Virus record (IMG/VR): IMGVR_UViG_3300034198_008895
Span: 62,001 to 126,000 of that record
Direction: 5' to 3' (one strand)
From: a virus
Length of the DNA stretch: 64,000 nt
Notes under the pieces: model-generated
Database searches by the model: none
The model's input: the letters and a program-made list of their open reading frames with translations, nothing else
Told to the model about the DNA's origin: nothing
Shown: piece after piece, positions 26,772 to 36,679 of the stretch
Position numbering within the stretch: the first letter of the stretch is position 1
Layout of the letters: each line of letters starts with the position of its first letter
Program-made: the position numbers and the translations under genes

Positions 26772-28199
26772 TCACTTCTTCTTGGAGAGCCAATACGGAA
26801 CATACTTATCATAGTACATTTCGATTAGATCCATGGTTGAAAGGAATGGGATAGGATGGTCGTATTGATTAAACGTCCAATAATCCCGTGTGTTAAGCAG
26901 AACCTTCCAGTCATACTCTTTGCCAAGTTTCTCGTAGAGAGCTTTGACATCAGGTACTTCAAAAGGAAGATCTTTGTAGTACGTCTTAATCTGGAGAAGA
27001 TCAGCGGTGATCTTAACTGCCCGACGAAGCATTGGGTCAGTATCCAACAAATTACGAATTGTAGTACGTCCTACCTTAACATCAGGATATAGAATCATGT
27101 TATAAGTATCGCGGCTACCCTCAATACCAAAACGGTCATGATCTTTTACATAATTAAATTCAGTCAAAGACGCAAGAACACCTTCAGTCTGAGAAACAAC
27201 CAAGTCAAAACTATAACCACTAGGACCCGACTTATTACGGATCAGCTTAATAGTAACCAAGTTAAGATCGAAACTACCTTCATCGACACGTTCACGAGTC
27301 TTAGGGTATTCCGGACCTTTAGTGGTTTGATTATTAAAGACAGACGAAGACATTGTCTGCCAAAGCAAATTAGACAGATAAAGAAACTTACCAGCTACAC
27401 CCTTAACAACTTCACCAGGCTTCATATGTGGAAGCTGTCGAACAGGTATAGAAGCCATAGGGCCATTACCCATCGGAATATCTTTACCGATATGAGCGGT
27501 CATAATGATATAGTGCGAAGATGCATTACAAACTGGAGGAATCTCCATCAATAAACGCGTCTTAGCCAAACCACCACGCATATGAATTGTATTACCACCA
27601 CTGTCTCCGATTTCATTCTTGTTCTGAATTTCTTCGGTATCGGCGGTTGTAAATTCTGACACACTGTCAAGATCACCAAAGGAAGGAAAAATTGCCATGA
27701 TCGGCTTATTATCCTTATCCATAAAAGGTGTCTCAAGGGTATAGTTTTTTGCATTCTTAATCTTCTCATTTCGTAAGAAGTCTTTCAGAAGCTTAAACCA
27801 CTCATTCCCAAGGTGATAAGTTTTATCTGTAATACTCCAAGCACCTTCTTTAACCAAGTCGATGTCTTTGAAGATTTCAAACTTACGAGAGAGATCAAGA
27901 CAGTGTTCAACGTCAATGTTGATTTCAGTGTCGTAAGTATTGAGATAAGGAAGGAACCCAGATGCCGCTGCTTTGCTTGCAGCAGATAACATCATGTAAC
28001 GAGCAATCTTAGACTTATAGGTGTTGCCTTTACCCATCACAGCGGTGAAGACACTAAGTCCGCCATTCATAATGTTTTCACCGCGTTTGCCGCGAATATA
28101 ACGACCAGTCGGAATATCTAATAAAGCACCGACATTATAAAAAACTTTACAAGGATCAACCTCTTCAAAGGCCGGCTTGTTCTTAAACATTACTTGCAT
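26772..28199 (-). CDS. UvsX/RecA-like recombinase ATPase
   Basis: A 475-residue protein starting MQVMFKNKPA behind TTGGAGATAAAA. It has a UvsX-type Walker A, AVMGKGNTYKSK (Lys62-Ser63), lacking the usual second Gly as in T4 UvsX (GPSKSFKS). Further on are a Walker-B-like FPSFGDLDSVSEF, a SHYIIMTAHIGKD strand (equivalent to the I-x-x-x-H segment) and GVAGKFLYLSNLLW, like the L2/post-L2 region. It ends with a strand pair rich in basic residues (TIKLIRNKSG). The predicted role is ATP-dependent strand exchange in recombination-dependent replication. The position among tail genes is unusual. Confidence 0.65.
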   Translation of the reverse strand: MQVMFKNKPAFEEVDPCKVFYNVGALLDIPTGRYIRGKRGENIMNGGLSVFTAVMGKGNTYKSKIARYMMLSAASKAAASGFLPYLNTYDTEINIDVEHCLDLSRKFEIFKDIDLVKEGAWSITDKTYHLGNEWFKLLKDFLRNEKIKNAKNYTLETPFMDKDNKPIMAIFPSFGDLDSVSEFTTADTEEIQNKNEIGDSGGNTIHMRGGLAKTRLLMEIPPVCNASSHYIIMTAHIGKDIPMGNGPMASIPVRQLPHMKPGEVVKGVAGKFLYLSNLLWQTMSSSVFNNQTTKGPEYPKTRERVDEGSFDLNLVTIKLIRNKSGPSGYSFDLVVSQTEGVLASLTEFNYVKDHDRFGIEGSRDTYNMILYPDVKVGRTTIRNLLDTDPMLRRAVKITADLLQIKTYYKDLPFEVPDVKALYEKLGKEYDWKVLLNTRDYWTFNQYDHPIPFLSTMDLIEMYYDKYVPYWLSKKK

Positions 28200-28244
28200 T
28201 TTTATCTCCAAGTTTCTATCATCCAATTAGGGATTTAGTATTTT

Positions 28245-29063
28245 TTAATGTCCATGGTGGTTTGTATTACCACCATCGTCAATAATACTACCTGTAGCAT
28301 GAATATTTCCAGTGACATCAAAATTACCTGTCATAGAAACATTGCCTTGAGTTTTTGTATTACCTGTAGTGTTAACATTACCTTTGATATTAACATTACC
28401 TTCCAGATTAATTGTTGGTGCTTTAAGATTAATAACTTCGCCAGCTGTTCCTGAGATTTCTTTTAAAGCATTTACAACAAACTTATCTTTTTGACTATCT
28501 AGCATGAAGGTATTACCCTTCTTGTCTTTTAATGTAAATGTACCAGCTTTGGTATCTATTTCGATATCATATTCTGTATATTCACCGTCATTCATAGCGG
28601 TATGAAATTTGACAGATTTTTTCTTTGTATCAACTTCTAACCAATAGCTAGTTGTTTTATCAAAAGCAGAAATACCGGACTTAATATTTCCGAAACCATA
28701 AAGAACAGTTTCTTGTCTACGAAGTTCTACTTCACGGAAAATAGTTGTCCAGTAATATTCATCGACATCACCAAACTTAAATAATACAACAGTTTCATTA
28801 GCAACAACGTCAGGCGCGGTAAGACGATTACTTTGTCCAAAGGCTAACCATTTAGCTTTGACATAGTTCGTTGATTTCATTTCACTAGCAAAATTCTTAC
28901 CGCTTGAATTCTTTAAAGTACCTTCAAACTTTGTCGAAGCATCTTTAATAGAGCCAGCTGGTTGAATGTTAAGAACTTCCATGGGAGAAACCATGATCAT
29001 ATCTGACCCAACTGGTTTATTCTCAACAACAATACCTAATGAGTATAACTTTAATTCACTCAT
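28245..29063 (-). CDS. Tail spike / baseplate gp5-gpV-like protein
   Basis: A 272-residue protein. The N-terminal 110 residues fit an OB-fold-like beta domain. From about residue 125 come beta-strand repeats, then repeats of the form G-N-(V/F)-x-(I/V/T)-(K/T)-G-N (INLEGNVNIKGNVNTTGN and onwards). These would form a triple-stranded beta-helix spike. It ends in NTNHHGH, the His-rich tip found in many spike proteins, where histidines bind iron at the apex. It pierces the host outer membrane during contraction. Its start overlaps the 29060-29455 stop by 4 bp. Confidence 0.8.
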   Translation of the reverse strand: MSELKLYSLGIVVENKPVGSDMIMVSPMEVLNIQPAGSIKDASTKFEGTLKNSSGKNFASEMKSTNYVKAKWLAFGQSNRLTAPDVVANETVVLFKFGDVDEYYWTTIFREVELRRQETVLYGFGNIKSGISAFDKTTSYWLEVDTKKKSVKFHTAMNDGEYTEYDIEIDTKAGTFTLKDKKGNTFMLDSQKDKFVVNALKEISGTAGEVINLKAPTINLEGNVNIKGNVNTTGNTKTQGNVSMTGNFDVTGNIHATGSIIDDGGNTNHHGH

Positions 29064-29455
29064 GTCGATTCCTCAAGATTAACTAAAAACTCAATAGTAT
29101 TTACTAATTCTTCTAAGTCATGTTTGAGTTTCATATTAATATCATTCTCTTGAATAATAGGAATGATACGTTTTAAACAGTAGTTAATGTCTTCTGTTGT
29201 CTTAAAGTAACCATAAATATTGACAGCAGCAATTTGTCTTTCATCAACTTTACTAACCAAGTTAAAAAGAAGATCTTCAAACGAAACATAATATACATTC
29301 ATGATGAGCAGCTTATTATGCGGCTCATTAATAATATTTACAAGATTATCAGTAAACGCAAGTGTTTGTACTTTTTCAATAAGTTCCTGATTCTTTGAAG
29401 TGGTTTGTATCGGTTTTTTCTCCGAAGAGAAAAGTTTTTTAAATAATTCCAACAT
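29060..29455 (-). CDS. Unknown, coupled to the tail spike
   Basis: A 131-residue protein starting MLELFKKLFSSEKKP behind AGGAGTCTAC; helical with no recognised motif. The 4-bp overlap with the spike gene suggests a tail or baseplate role, for example spike assembly. Confidence 0.65.
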   Translation of the reverse strand: MLELFKKLFSSEKKPIQTTSKNQELIEKVQTLAFTDNLVNIINEPHNKLLIMNVYYVSFEDLLFNLVSKVDERQIAAVNIYGYFKTTEDINYCLKRIIPIIQENDINMKLKHDLEELVNTIEFLVNLEEST

Positions 29456-29524
29456 ACTGTAGACTCCTATTGGCGTTTAACTACAATATGTCACAAGGAA
29501 TATTTTTTAACATTTGAGGTTAAC

Positions 29525-29830
29525 ATGGATAACGTAAATCTTTGTAACGAAGTCATTAAAGAAGCACAACGTCTTGGTCTGAAACAATCAGGTCTAGAAG
29601 CTATTCAGACCAATCAAATTTTTGTTGACGCCTATGATAAGAATATGGCTATGCAACGTGCTGCTTTGACAACTATGTTTTTCCGTATCTTGGTGAATGC
29701 GAGTTTCCAAGCACCACCTCAAATTAGAATTGCACTGAATTCTGCTAATGACCAGATTAGTTGGCTGGATGATATTAAAATTGTTATTCTTCCATTCGTT
29801 GTTGAAAATCAGGATGCTTATTTCCCATGA
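29525..29830 (+). CDS. Unknown small protein
   Basis: A 101-residue soluble helical protein starting MDNVNLCNEVIKEAQ behind TTGAGGTTAAC. It overlaps the following membrane-protein gene by 4 bp (ATGA). No motif. Confidence 0.7.
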   Translation: MDNVNLCNEVIKEAQRLGLKQSGLEAIQTNQIFVDAYDKNMAMQRAALTTMFFRILVNASFQAPPQIRIALNSANDQISWLDDIKIVILPFVVENQDAYFP

Positions 29831-30048
29831 TAGTTATCTCTTTAACTCAAACTGAATTACTTGTTCTTCTTTTAGGTTTTTCTATTTTGATTGCTATGAT
29901 TATTGGTAATCAGCAATACTGGAAAGGTAAGTTTGAATCGCTTAACGAAGAACGTGGCGATGGTTCTGGATGGAGAGAAGAAGCACGATTCCTTCGTCGT
30001 ATGGTTAATAAAACTGCAGCAAAAGAAGTTGAGAAAGAAGAATACTAA
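29827..30048 (+). CDS. Small single-pass membrane protein
   Basis: A 73-residue protein. The N-terminal hydrophobic segment (LLVLLLGFSILIAMIIG) is followed by a charged tail of about 45 residues. The layout (N-in anchor, long charged tail) fits an i-spanin or small lysis accessory, but also any inner-membrane phage protein. Coupled to the gene before it. Confidence 0.7.
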   Translation: MIVISLTQTELLVLLLGFSILIAMIIGNQQYWKGKFESLNEERGDGSGWREEARFLRRMVNKTAAKEVEKEEY

Positions 30049-30080
30049 GAACTAGGAGAGGATATCCTCTCCTAGTTCTA
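30049..30080. terminator. Perfect 32-bp palindrome, convergent terminator
   Basis: A loopless palindrome with the core AGGAGAGGATATCCTCTCCT, identical to the core at 36932-36963. It lies between converging genes. Confidence 0.75.
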
Positions 30081-30085
30081 TTCTG

Positions 30086-33000
30086 TTAGTACTTGATGAA
30101 GTAATTTAAACCATCGTTCATAAATGAAGCATCTGGTATCTTAAATTTAGCAACAGTGACAAACTGTTCAATTGGCGCAATATCTCCATTGTAATATGGA
30201 GAATAGTCATTCAAACCGCCAGCAAAGTTTGCTGTATAGATATTAGAGTTAGTGACGCCAGAAGCGATAGCGCCGCCGATAAGATGTATCTTACCATTAG
30301 TGATAACTGCTGAACAAGAATGAACACTCATCGGGAAAACTGTTCCGTATGACCAAGTACCCAGTGTTCCGTCTGCATTGATTGTAGCAATTTGCGAAAC
30401 ATTGGTATTAGAGCCACCTGACAAATAACCAGCTCCGATAATTACCGTGTTTCTACTTGCGATGATAATCGGTGCTTCGACACCTGTAAGTAAAGAAGGA
30501 CCAGCTGTCCAATTACCTACATTGCCTTCAGGATCAATGGAAGCAGTATAGACGTTAGTAACACCACCACCACCTTGATTACCACCAATAATATAAACGC
30601 GATTCTTAGTTACAAGAGCACGGCCTAAATTAGTAGTCACAGGGAAGTTGAAAGGACTTTGTCTCCAACCACCAAGTGTACCGTCGTTATTAATTGTTGC
30701 ATAATAAACACCTGTTCCTGAACCAGATCCAGAAACAACATATAACTTATTCTTAGTGATAAATACACTAGGATAACTAAAGGCAACAGGAGTTCCTGAT
30801 ACAGTTGACCATGTGCCCAATGTTCCATCAGCATTAATAACAGCTGTGAACATTGTATTAGCACCTGTTCCGCCAATAATATATGCTCTATTTTTGGTAA
30901 CAACAGCTGTTGTATAGCTTGTGCTACCAGGAAGAACATTACCAAGAGAAGTAAACGCACCTAAGCTACCGTCGCTATTGATCGGTGCAGTGTACATTAC
31001 CTGACCTGCTGAACCACCACCAACATAAACACGGTTCTTAGTAACAATAGTTGCATGAATAGAAATTGTTACAGCATTGGTTGCTGAAGTTGTCCAGCCA
31101 GTGATATCACCGGCTTGTGTAGTGTTAAAATGATACTGTGTTTCCCACGGTTTACCAGAACCAGGATAAGTATAGTTTACAGTATCTTCTGCATAGTAAC
31201 TTGAATAATCATTGAGACCCTCAAGAATTGGCGCAGAATAAATAGTATTTAAACTTGTAGTATTATAACCACCAAGTAAATATACACGATTTTTGGTAGC
31301 TATCAATTGTGAGGCTACCAAATTTGCAGGAATAGATGTTCCTGTGGACCACGTCCCAATTATTCCATCGGCATTAATCTGTGCTTTATAAACAGTACTG
31401 GAACTTGTACTAGGCGCACTATTACCACCTAATACATATACAGTATTTTTAGTTACAAAAACTTGATATCCAGCATCATTACCAGGTAATGATGCTCCAG
31501 ATGTCCAAGTACCTAAGGTACCATCACTATTTATAGGAGCAGTATAGACCGTACTTACCACTGTACCGCCATTATTTCCGCCTAACATATATACACGATT
31601 CTTAGTTACAACTGCCTGCGACGCAGATAAAGTAGTAGGCAGATTTCCTTGATTTGACCAAGTACCAATACCGCCATTCGGATAAATATTTGCCGACTGG
31701 ATAACAGAAGTATGTGTAGATCCGTCTGTTTTTCCACCAAGTAAATAAACCTTATTTCTAGTTAATATAACCTGAGATTGATAAACAGCCGTTGCTAGCG
31801 CGGTAGAGGTCGACCAACTATCCAATGTACCATCTGAGTTAATAATGGCTGTATAAACAGTAGAGTTTGCTGAAGAACCGCTATTGCTTGAACCACCAAA
31901 TATATAAATTCTATTACTAACAACAATTCCAACAGCTAAATAAAGAATAACTGGTAAATTTGTGGTAGTTGACCAAGTGCCTAAAGTACCATCAGCATTG
32001 ATAGCTGCAACATAAACTGTATTAACTTGAGCATTTCCCGCGCCACTCATACCACCAATCAAGTATGCATAATTTTTGGTGACAATAGCTACTGAATTAC
32101 TCAAAGTTGTAGGTAATGTAGATGTTTCTGTCACCCAGCCAGTGATATCATCAGACTGTGTTTCGTTAATTTGATATTGTTGCTGCCAAGGTTTACCAGA
32201 ACCAGCAACCATATAGTTAGTTTCTACTGAATTTGAGTAATAAGAAGAGTAGTCATTAGTGCCACCGGTGATGTCACCCATCCAGCAATTGCCTGACCAT
32301 GCTGACGCTAACATACCACCTAACACATAAATGCGATCTTTAGTTGCAGTAATATTAAAGTAAGCAGCTGTTGCTTGCAAAGTCCACATCTGCAATTGCC
32401 AACCACTAATACTGCCATCAGACCTAATAGTTGCTTTGTAAATATTAGCAGAATGTGCACCACTTTGTAATCCACCAATCATATAAACAACATTACGGGT
32501 GACAAATACTTGATGTAAAATAAATGTCACAGGCAACGATGTCTCAGCAATCCATGATCCAATACTACCATCACTGTTTAAATTTGCACTATAAACCGCA
32601 TTAGACGCGACGCTGTTTTGATATCCACCGAAGATATAAACACGATTCTTAATAACACCAACAGCACTCTGGTATAATGTAAAAGGTAAGCTGGTTTCTG
32701 TAGACCAAATACCAAGAGAACCATCTTCCTTAATATCTGAAGAATAAATAACACTTAGAGCTGTTCCGGAATAACCACCAACAACATAAACTCTATTACC
32801 ATTAATGAAAGCATGTGAATATGCTGTAGCTCCAGGCATAGCCGGACCATTACTCCAAGTTCCGATAGTGCCATCTGCATTAATGTCAGCAACAAAAATA
32901 TTGTTTGTTGCTGTTGAATTATTAATATAACCACCAAGTAAATATACACGATTTTTGGTTACAACAGCAGTGCTATAAGCATAAACTGTTGGAAGAGTTG

Positions 33001-33913
33001 TTGCAGCAGCCCAAGCACCAAGTGTTCCATCGGCATTAATCTGAGCTGTATAACCTGTCCCAACATGTGAAGAACCGTTAAACCCGCCATAAACATAAAC
33101 ACGATTTTTCGTTACAAATGTGGCAGCACCACCAAGAACTCCCGGAAGAGCCTGAATGGTACGTGTGTTCATTATATCAGAAAAGTTTTCAGTATTAATG
33201 TCGTACTGATTTTGCCAAGGTTTACCATTACCAGCTTTACCAACAATAGTATAACGATCACCTATGACATTATATAAATTCTGATATGATGATTTAACAA
33301 GCTCAGCGCCATTACAGCGTAAGAAACCAACAGGTGTTGTTGATTCTGTTTTAGCAATAATGTCACCAATAACAATACCTGTTGTACCGCCAACAACACT
33401 ATCAAGATAGGTTTTATTGATAAGCTGATTTGCCTGTGTAGGAATACCTGTGACAGATAAATTTCCTGTCATAGTTCCACCAGTAACACTTAACGCGTCT
33501 TGAATACCATAACCATCTACAGTTGTTGGTTTATTAAGAGTGATCTTATCCCAGCTGATATTCGGAATATCAGATTCTGAAAGTAAAAGACCATTCAGAA
33601 TACGACCTTTATTATCAACTGAAACTTTTGCATAAGTACCAGGTGTGACACCTGTATTTGTTAAAATAAGAGAAGTGCTACCAGCGGAACTACTCAAGTC
33701 ACCATTCATTGCTGGGAAACGAGCAGCACCAATAGTACCAGAAATAAGATTGTTGGCATTCAAAGATTGCAGTGAATTGTCAACATACTGTTTAGTGCTA
33801 GCACCCAAAGGAACAACAGGGTCAGCAGCCAAGAAAAGTGGATTAATAACACTACCACCGCCAGACACAAATTCGTCAGACAGACCACCTTGTTGGGTCA
33901 TATTGAGTCTCAT
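30086..33913 (-). CDS. Kelch-repeat tail fibre 2 (three propellers)
   Basis: A 1275-residue paralogue of the fibres at 13023 and 61180. Layout: fibre repeats (residues 1-170, PLGASTKQYVD and GGTMTGNLSV), first collar half (GDIIAKTESTTPVGFLRCNG), then three Kelch blocks of six blades each, then the second collar half (VAKFKIPDASF, ending YFIKY). The extra length relative to its paralogues equals one additional block. Blades follow the VVTKNRVYLLGG consensus. Probably a trimeric receptor-binding protein. Start 33913 behind AAGGAGC. Confidence 0.85.
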   Translation of the reverse strand: MRLNMTQQGGLSDEFVSGGGSVINPLFLAADPVVPLGASTKQYVDNSLQSLNANNLISGTIGAARFPAMNGDLSSSAGSTSLILTNTGVTPGTYAKVSVDNKGRILNGLLLSESDIPNISWDKITLNKPTTVDGYGIQDALSVTGGTMTGNLSVTGIPTQANQLINKTYLDSVVGGTTGIVIGDIIAKTESTTPVGFLRCNGAELVKSSYQNLYNVIGDRYTIVGKAGNGKPWQNQYDINTENFSDIMNTRTIQALPGVLGGAATFVTKNRVYVYGGFNGSSHVGTGYTAQINADGTLGAWAAATTLPTVYAYSTAVVTKNRVYLLGGYINNSTATNNIFVADINADGTIGTWSNGPAMPGATAYSHAFINGNRVYVVGGYSGTALSVIYSSDIKEDGSLGIWSTETSLPFTLYQSAVGVIKNRVYIFGGYQNSVASNAVYSANLNSDGSIGSWIAETSLPVTFILHQVFVTRNVVYMIGGLQSGAHSANIYKATIRSDGSISGWQLQMWTLQATAAYFNITATKDRIYVLGGMLASAWSGNCWMGDITGGTNDYSSYYSNSVETNYMVAGSGKPWQQQYQINETQSDDITGWVTETSTLPTTLSNSVAIVTKNYAYLIGGMSGAGNAQVNTVYVAAINADGTLGTWSTTTNLPVILYLAVGIVVSNRIYIFGGSSNSGSSANSTVYTAIINSDGTLDSWSTSTALATAVYQSQVILTRNKVYLLGGKTDGSTHTSVIQSANIYPNGGIGTWSNQGNLPTTLSASQAVVTKNRVYMLGGNNGGTVVSTVYTAPINSDGTLGTWTSGASLPGNDAGYQVFVTKNTVYVLGGNSAPSTSSSTVYKAQINADGIIGTWSTGTSIPANLVASQLIATKNRVYLLGGYNTTSLNTIYSAPILEGLNDYSSYYAEDTVNYTYPGSGKPWETQYHFNTTQAGDITGWTTSATNAVTISIHATIVTKNRVYVGGGSAGQVMYTAPINSDGSLGAFTSLGNVLPGSTSYTTAVVTKNRAYIIGGTGANTMFTAVINADGTLGTWSTVSGTPVAFSYPSVFITKNKLYVVSGSGSGTGVYYATINNDGTLGGWRQSPFNFPVTTNLGRALVTKNRVYIIGGNQGGGGVTNVYTASIDPEGNVGNWTAGPSLLTGVEAPIIIASRNTVIIGAGYLSGGSNTNVSQIATINADGTLGTWSYGTVFPMSVHSCSAVITNGKIHLIGGAIASGVTNSNIYTANFAGGLNDYSPYYNGDIAPIEQFVTVAKFKIPDASFMNDGLNYFIKY
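30190..33226 (-). repeat. Eighteen Kelch blades in three six-blade blocks
   Basis: Blocks at about 33226-32236, 32198-31193 and 31158-30190. Each opens with a GKPW-x-(Q/T/N)QY motif and closes with NDYS-x-YY. Confidence 0.85.
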
Positions 33914-34031
33914 AATAGCTCCTTAGTGAAATCTGAAAATAGGTTCAAATGATGGGTTTAGTACCGTAGGGATAAATATTATTTTTAATAAGTTAAGAAT
34001 TTTGTGATCATGTATTCTAAGAGGAATTGTT

Positions 34032-34697
34032 ATGTCAAACCGAAAAGCTGCTGAAGCTTTTATTTTGCAATTTTGCAAAGATGTTGAGCCGACTGGTTAC
34101 AATGTTGAGATCTATAAAAAAGCTTTTGAACTCATGTCGGATAAAGACTTCGATGCCTACATGAAAGATATCCGTGATGGTAATGCTTTTCTTGTTTTGT
34201 TTAAGCCTTTGTATGAAGCCAAAGGTCTTACTGTCGAAAACAATATGGCTGTTGCTGAAAAATACGGTCTTCAGTTCTTTGAAAAACTTATTTATTCTGG
34301 CGATGAAGAAGTGCCGGACTACAAGACTCCGATCGATTATCTTGTTATCGATCTTCCGTATCGTCGTCAGTCACAGACTTTGGTTAAGAAGGTTTCTATT
34401 CCTGATAACAATAAAGTCATTGACGAACTAACATACCAGCCTACTGGTGATAGTAAGGGTGCTAAGATTTCTTATCCTGAACTCCAGGTTTTGATCGGTA
34501 TGGGACTTGAAAATACTATCTCTGAATTGATTCGTTTTAGAGGTGGTGATCGTAATGGTTTTAATGCATACAACGCGATGTTCTTGCGTTACGGCAATGC
34601 TAATTTGAAAACTCTCGAGAGCTATTCTACCGGTGTAGAATCAACTAAGACATTAAAGATCTATCTAACTGCAATGCATCTCTCGAATACAATTTAA
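34032..34697 (+). CDS. RNA polymerase beta-subunit C-terminal fragment-like protein
   Basis: A 221-residue protein. Residues about 120-210 align by eye with the C-terminal end of bacterial beta. ELTYQPTGDSKGAKISYPELQVLIGMGLENTI lines up with the [30 protein letters not shown] region (quoted in pieces here: [20 protein letters not shown]). FRGGDRNGFNAYNAM corresponds to the KSDDVNGRTKMY segment, with a downstream E-S-x-x-x-x-x-K-I segment. The strictly conserved GEME is changed (PELQ). phiKZ-type phages split beta and beta' over several genes. No beta N-terminal gene was identified in this window. Ribosome-binding site GAGGAATTG. Confidence 0.5.
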   Translation: MSNRKAAEAFILQFCKDVEPTGYNVEIYKKAFELMSDKDFDAYMKDIRDGNAFLVLFKPLYEAKGLTVENNMAVAEKYGLQFFEKLIYSGDEEVPDYKTPIDYLVIDLPYRRQSQTLVKKVSIPDNNKVIDELTYQPTGDSKGAKISYPELQVLIGMGLENTISELIRFRGGDRNGFNAYNAMFLRYGNANLKTLESYSTGVESTKTLKIYLTAMHLSNTI

Positions 34698-34706
34698 GGA
34701 ATAGTT

Positions 34707-35498
34707 ATGACTGAAACAAGTAAGATTTATGTAGACATTGAATCTCTTCTTGATATAAGACAAGCTATTCTTTCAAAGTTAATGAATCCTAAAGATCTTA
34801 TTGATTTTGTTAACACAGAAGAATATAACTTTAGAAGTACAGATAACTTCGCTAAAGTTGATATGGCTAAATATGAAGAGATTTATAAGTCTCCAACGTT
34901 AGATTTATTGCAACGTTCAACTGTTACATTTATTGTTAATACAATTAGAACTAAGTTGATGAATCTTGAAAAGAGAAATGCACTATACAGCGAAACAAAG
35001 AAACCTGAAGTAATGCTAAATGTTTATCCTTTTGAAATGACTCAAGCTCAAGCAGACGCATTTCAGAACCTTTTATTTATTAAATTAGGATCTTGTTGTT
35101 TAGTTTCTATCATTAATAAACCAATAGAAGAAGTTGGTCCTTATTTTATTAAGACTATGAACTTCACAGCTTGTTTTATTTATCGTGTTTCACGTTGGAT
35201 CGAACATCATACCGATACACTTAACAATATTAAACTTCCAGATACATTGATTTATTTTCCAGCTATTTATAAAGTCCAGGAAGATACGAAAGATTTGGAC
35301 AAGTTGAGAAAACTTGGTTTCAAAGATGTATTTGGATATCTTGAATTTCTACTGTCAAGTGCAGTGAATATTAATTTCCTTCCGATAGTTTTTTACAACA
35401 ACATCGTCACTTCCTCTATCTTAGTTGATAAATATAACGAGGATTTGTCAAAAACAAGTTTAGGAGAAAGCGATGGCAATATCAGCGATGAGGTTTAA
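34707..35498 (+). CDS. Unknown protein downstream of the beta-like gene
   Basis: A 263-residue protein starting MTETSKIYVDIESLL behind AAGGAATAG. Predicted mainly helical; no motif I can name. It follows the beta-like gene by 9 bp and its stop lies 26 bp into the next gene, so expression is coupled on both sides. Confidence 0.65.
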   Translation: MTETSKIYVDIESLLDIRQAILSKLMNPKDLIDFVNTEEYNFRSTDNFAKVDMAKYEEIYKSPTLDLLQRSTVTFIVNTIRTKLMNLEKRNALYSETKKPEVMLNVYPFEMTQAQADAFQNLLFIKLGSCCLVSIINKPIEEVGPYFIKTMNFTACFIYRVSRWIEHHTDTLNNIKLPDTLIYFPAIYKVQEDTKDLDKLRKLGFKDVFGYLEFLLSSAVNINFLPIVFYNNIVTSSILVDKYNEDLSKTSLGESDGNISDEV

Positions 35499-36678
35499 CT
35501 TTCTTGACAGAGAAACTAATGTAGGTGTCAAGGATTTTACCCAGCTTGTTGATAACAGTGTTTACACTGGCTTTACAGATTTAACATCTACAGCTCTTGA
35601 AGAAATTCAAGACACTGGGATTATGGATAAAATGTCTGAAAGTCTTGACGACTTATCTGACATGTTAATGAATAATGATATCGCAGATACTCTCAAAGAT
35701 GCAATGGATTCAGCAATGAACGCCATATCTAATATGGAGTTACCGCAAACAGTTAAAGATATTTTTGCTAAGCTTAAAGCACTTGATCTTCAGGGTGTTA
35801 AAGATTTCTTAGGAGATATGTTAAAGGTTGGTGCTAAATTTCTTTGTAATAACTTAGATTTCTTAAAGTTATTTATGTTAGGTTACGCGCTTAACAAGAA
35901 TATTCTTTCAGGTTTACTTATTGCGTTATTGTTAAGCTGGCTAGATAGATTTTGTAAAGGTTTCACAGCGGAAGAATCTGCTTTAGAGAGTTCTGTTAAA
36001 AAGGTTGGTCAAGTTGTAAGTAACCCTGGAACTCTTGTTACATCTAGTTCAGCCTTCGGTCAATTTTCTAACTATTATTCTGATTTCTTAAAATCAACAC
36101 AGCCATTAGGTTTATCAACACTTATGCCGACTAGTGACGCTATTAGCGGTGTTATTAATGGTAGTGTATCTTCTGTTGTTAGCAATGCTAGATCTTCAGA
36201 ATTATCATTCGCTGGTCGTAATTCTCTTATTAATCAATTACAAAGTCAACTTTCTAGCTTTGCTCCCAATAGTGCTGAGTATAGAAATATTCTTCAAGCC
36301 ACTGGTGATTTGAGACAGTTGCCTTTGATTTCTTCTGAACGTAGAGATAACAATTTACGTTATGAAAATCTTTCTGATAAATTTGGTTCTTATATGAAGA
36401 ATCTTGCAAATGTTGATTTGCAACCTATGAATCTTGTTAGTTTAAGTGATCTAGAAAAAGGTCTATATTCAAAGATGTCTGATCTTAAACAAGCATCTTT
36501 ATCGAATCCACAGCTTCAATGCACACCTAATGATTCATTTAGTGACTTTGATTTTAATAGTGTTCTTCCAGCTGTATCGACGGAAGAATCTAATTTATTA
36601 CTTGCTAAAAACACAATCAGTGATAGTCACAGAACACTTGACCTTCACCCAACCACTGAAGTATTCTTAGAGGCTTAA
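35473..36678 (+). CDS. Unknown protein with hydrophobic segments
   Basis: A 401-residue protein starting MAISAMRFNFLDRET behind TAGGAGAAAGC. Residues 55-140 are acidic/amphipathic helices. A hydrophobic stretch (FLKLFMLGYALNKNILSGLLIALLLSW) around residues 135-165 could cross a membrane twice. The Ser/Leu-rich C-terminal half lacks a motif. It overlaps the preceding gene by 26 bp. A virion or injection-related role is possible. Confidence 0.65.
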   Translation: MAISAMRFNFLDRETNVGVKDFTQLVDNSVYTGFTDLTSTALEEIQDTGIMDKMSESLDDLSDMLMNNDIADTLKDAMDSAMNAISNMELPQTVKDIFAKLKALDLQGVKDFLGDMLKVGAKFLCNNLDFLKLFMLGYALNKNILSGLLIALLLSWLDRFCKGFTAEESALESSVKKVGQVVSNPGTLVTSSSAFGQFSNYYSDFLKSTQPLGLSTLMPTSDAISGVINGSVSSVVSNARSSELSFAGRNSLINQLQSQLSSFAPNSAEYRNILQATGDLRQLPLISSERRDNNLRYENLSDKFGSYMKNLANVDLQPMNLVSLSDLEKGLYSKMSDLKQASLSNPQLQCTPNDSFSDFDFNSVLPAVSTEESNLLLAKNTISDSHRTLDLHPTTEVFLEA

Positions 36679-36679
36679 C

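Noticed and set aside
15880-33960. Shared CATCATTTGA sequence upstream of fibres 1 and 2 as a fibre-specific promoter
   Set aside because: Only two copies were found, at different distances from the start codons, and fibre 3's upstream region is outside the window.
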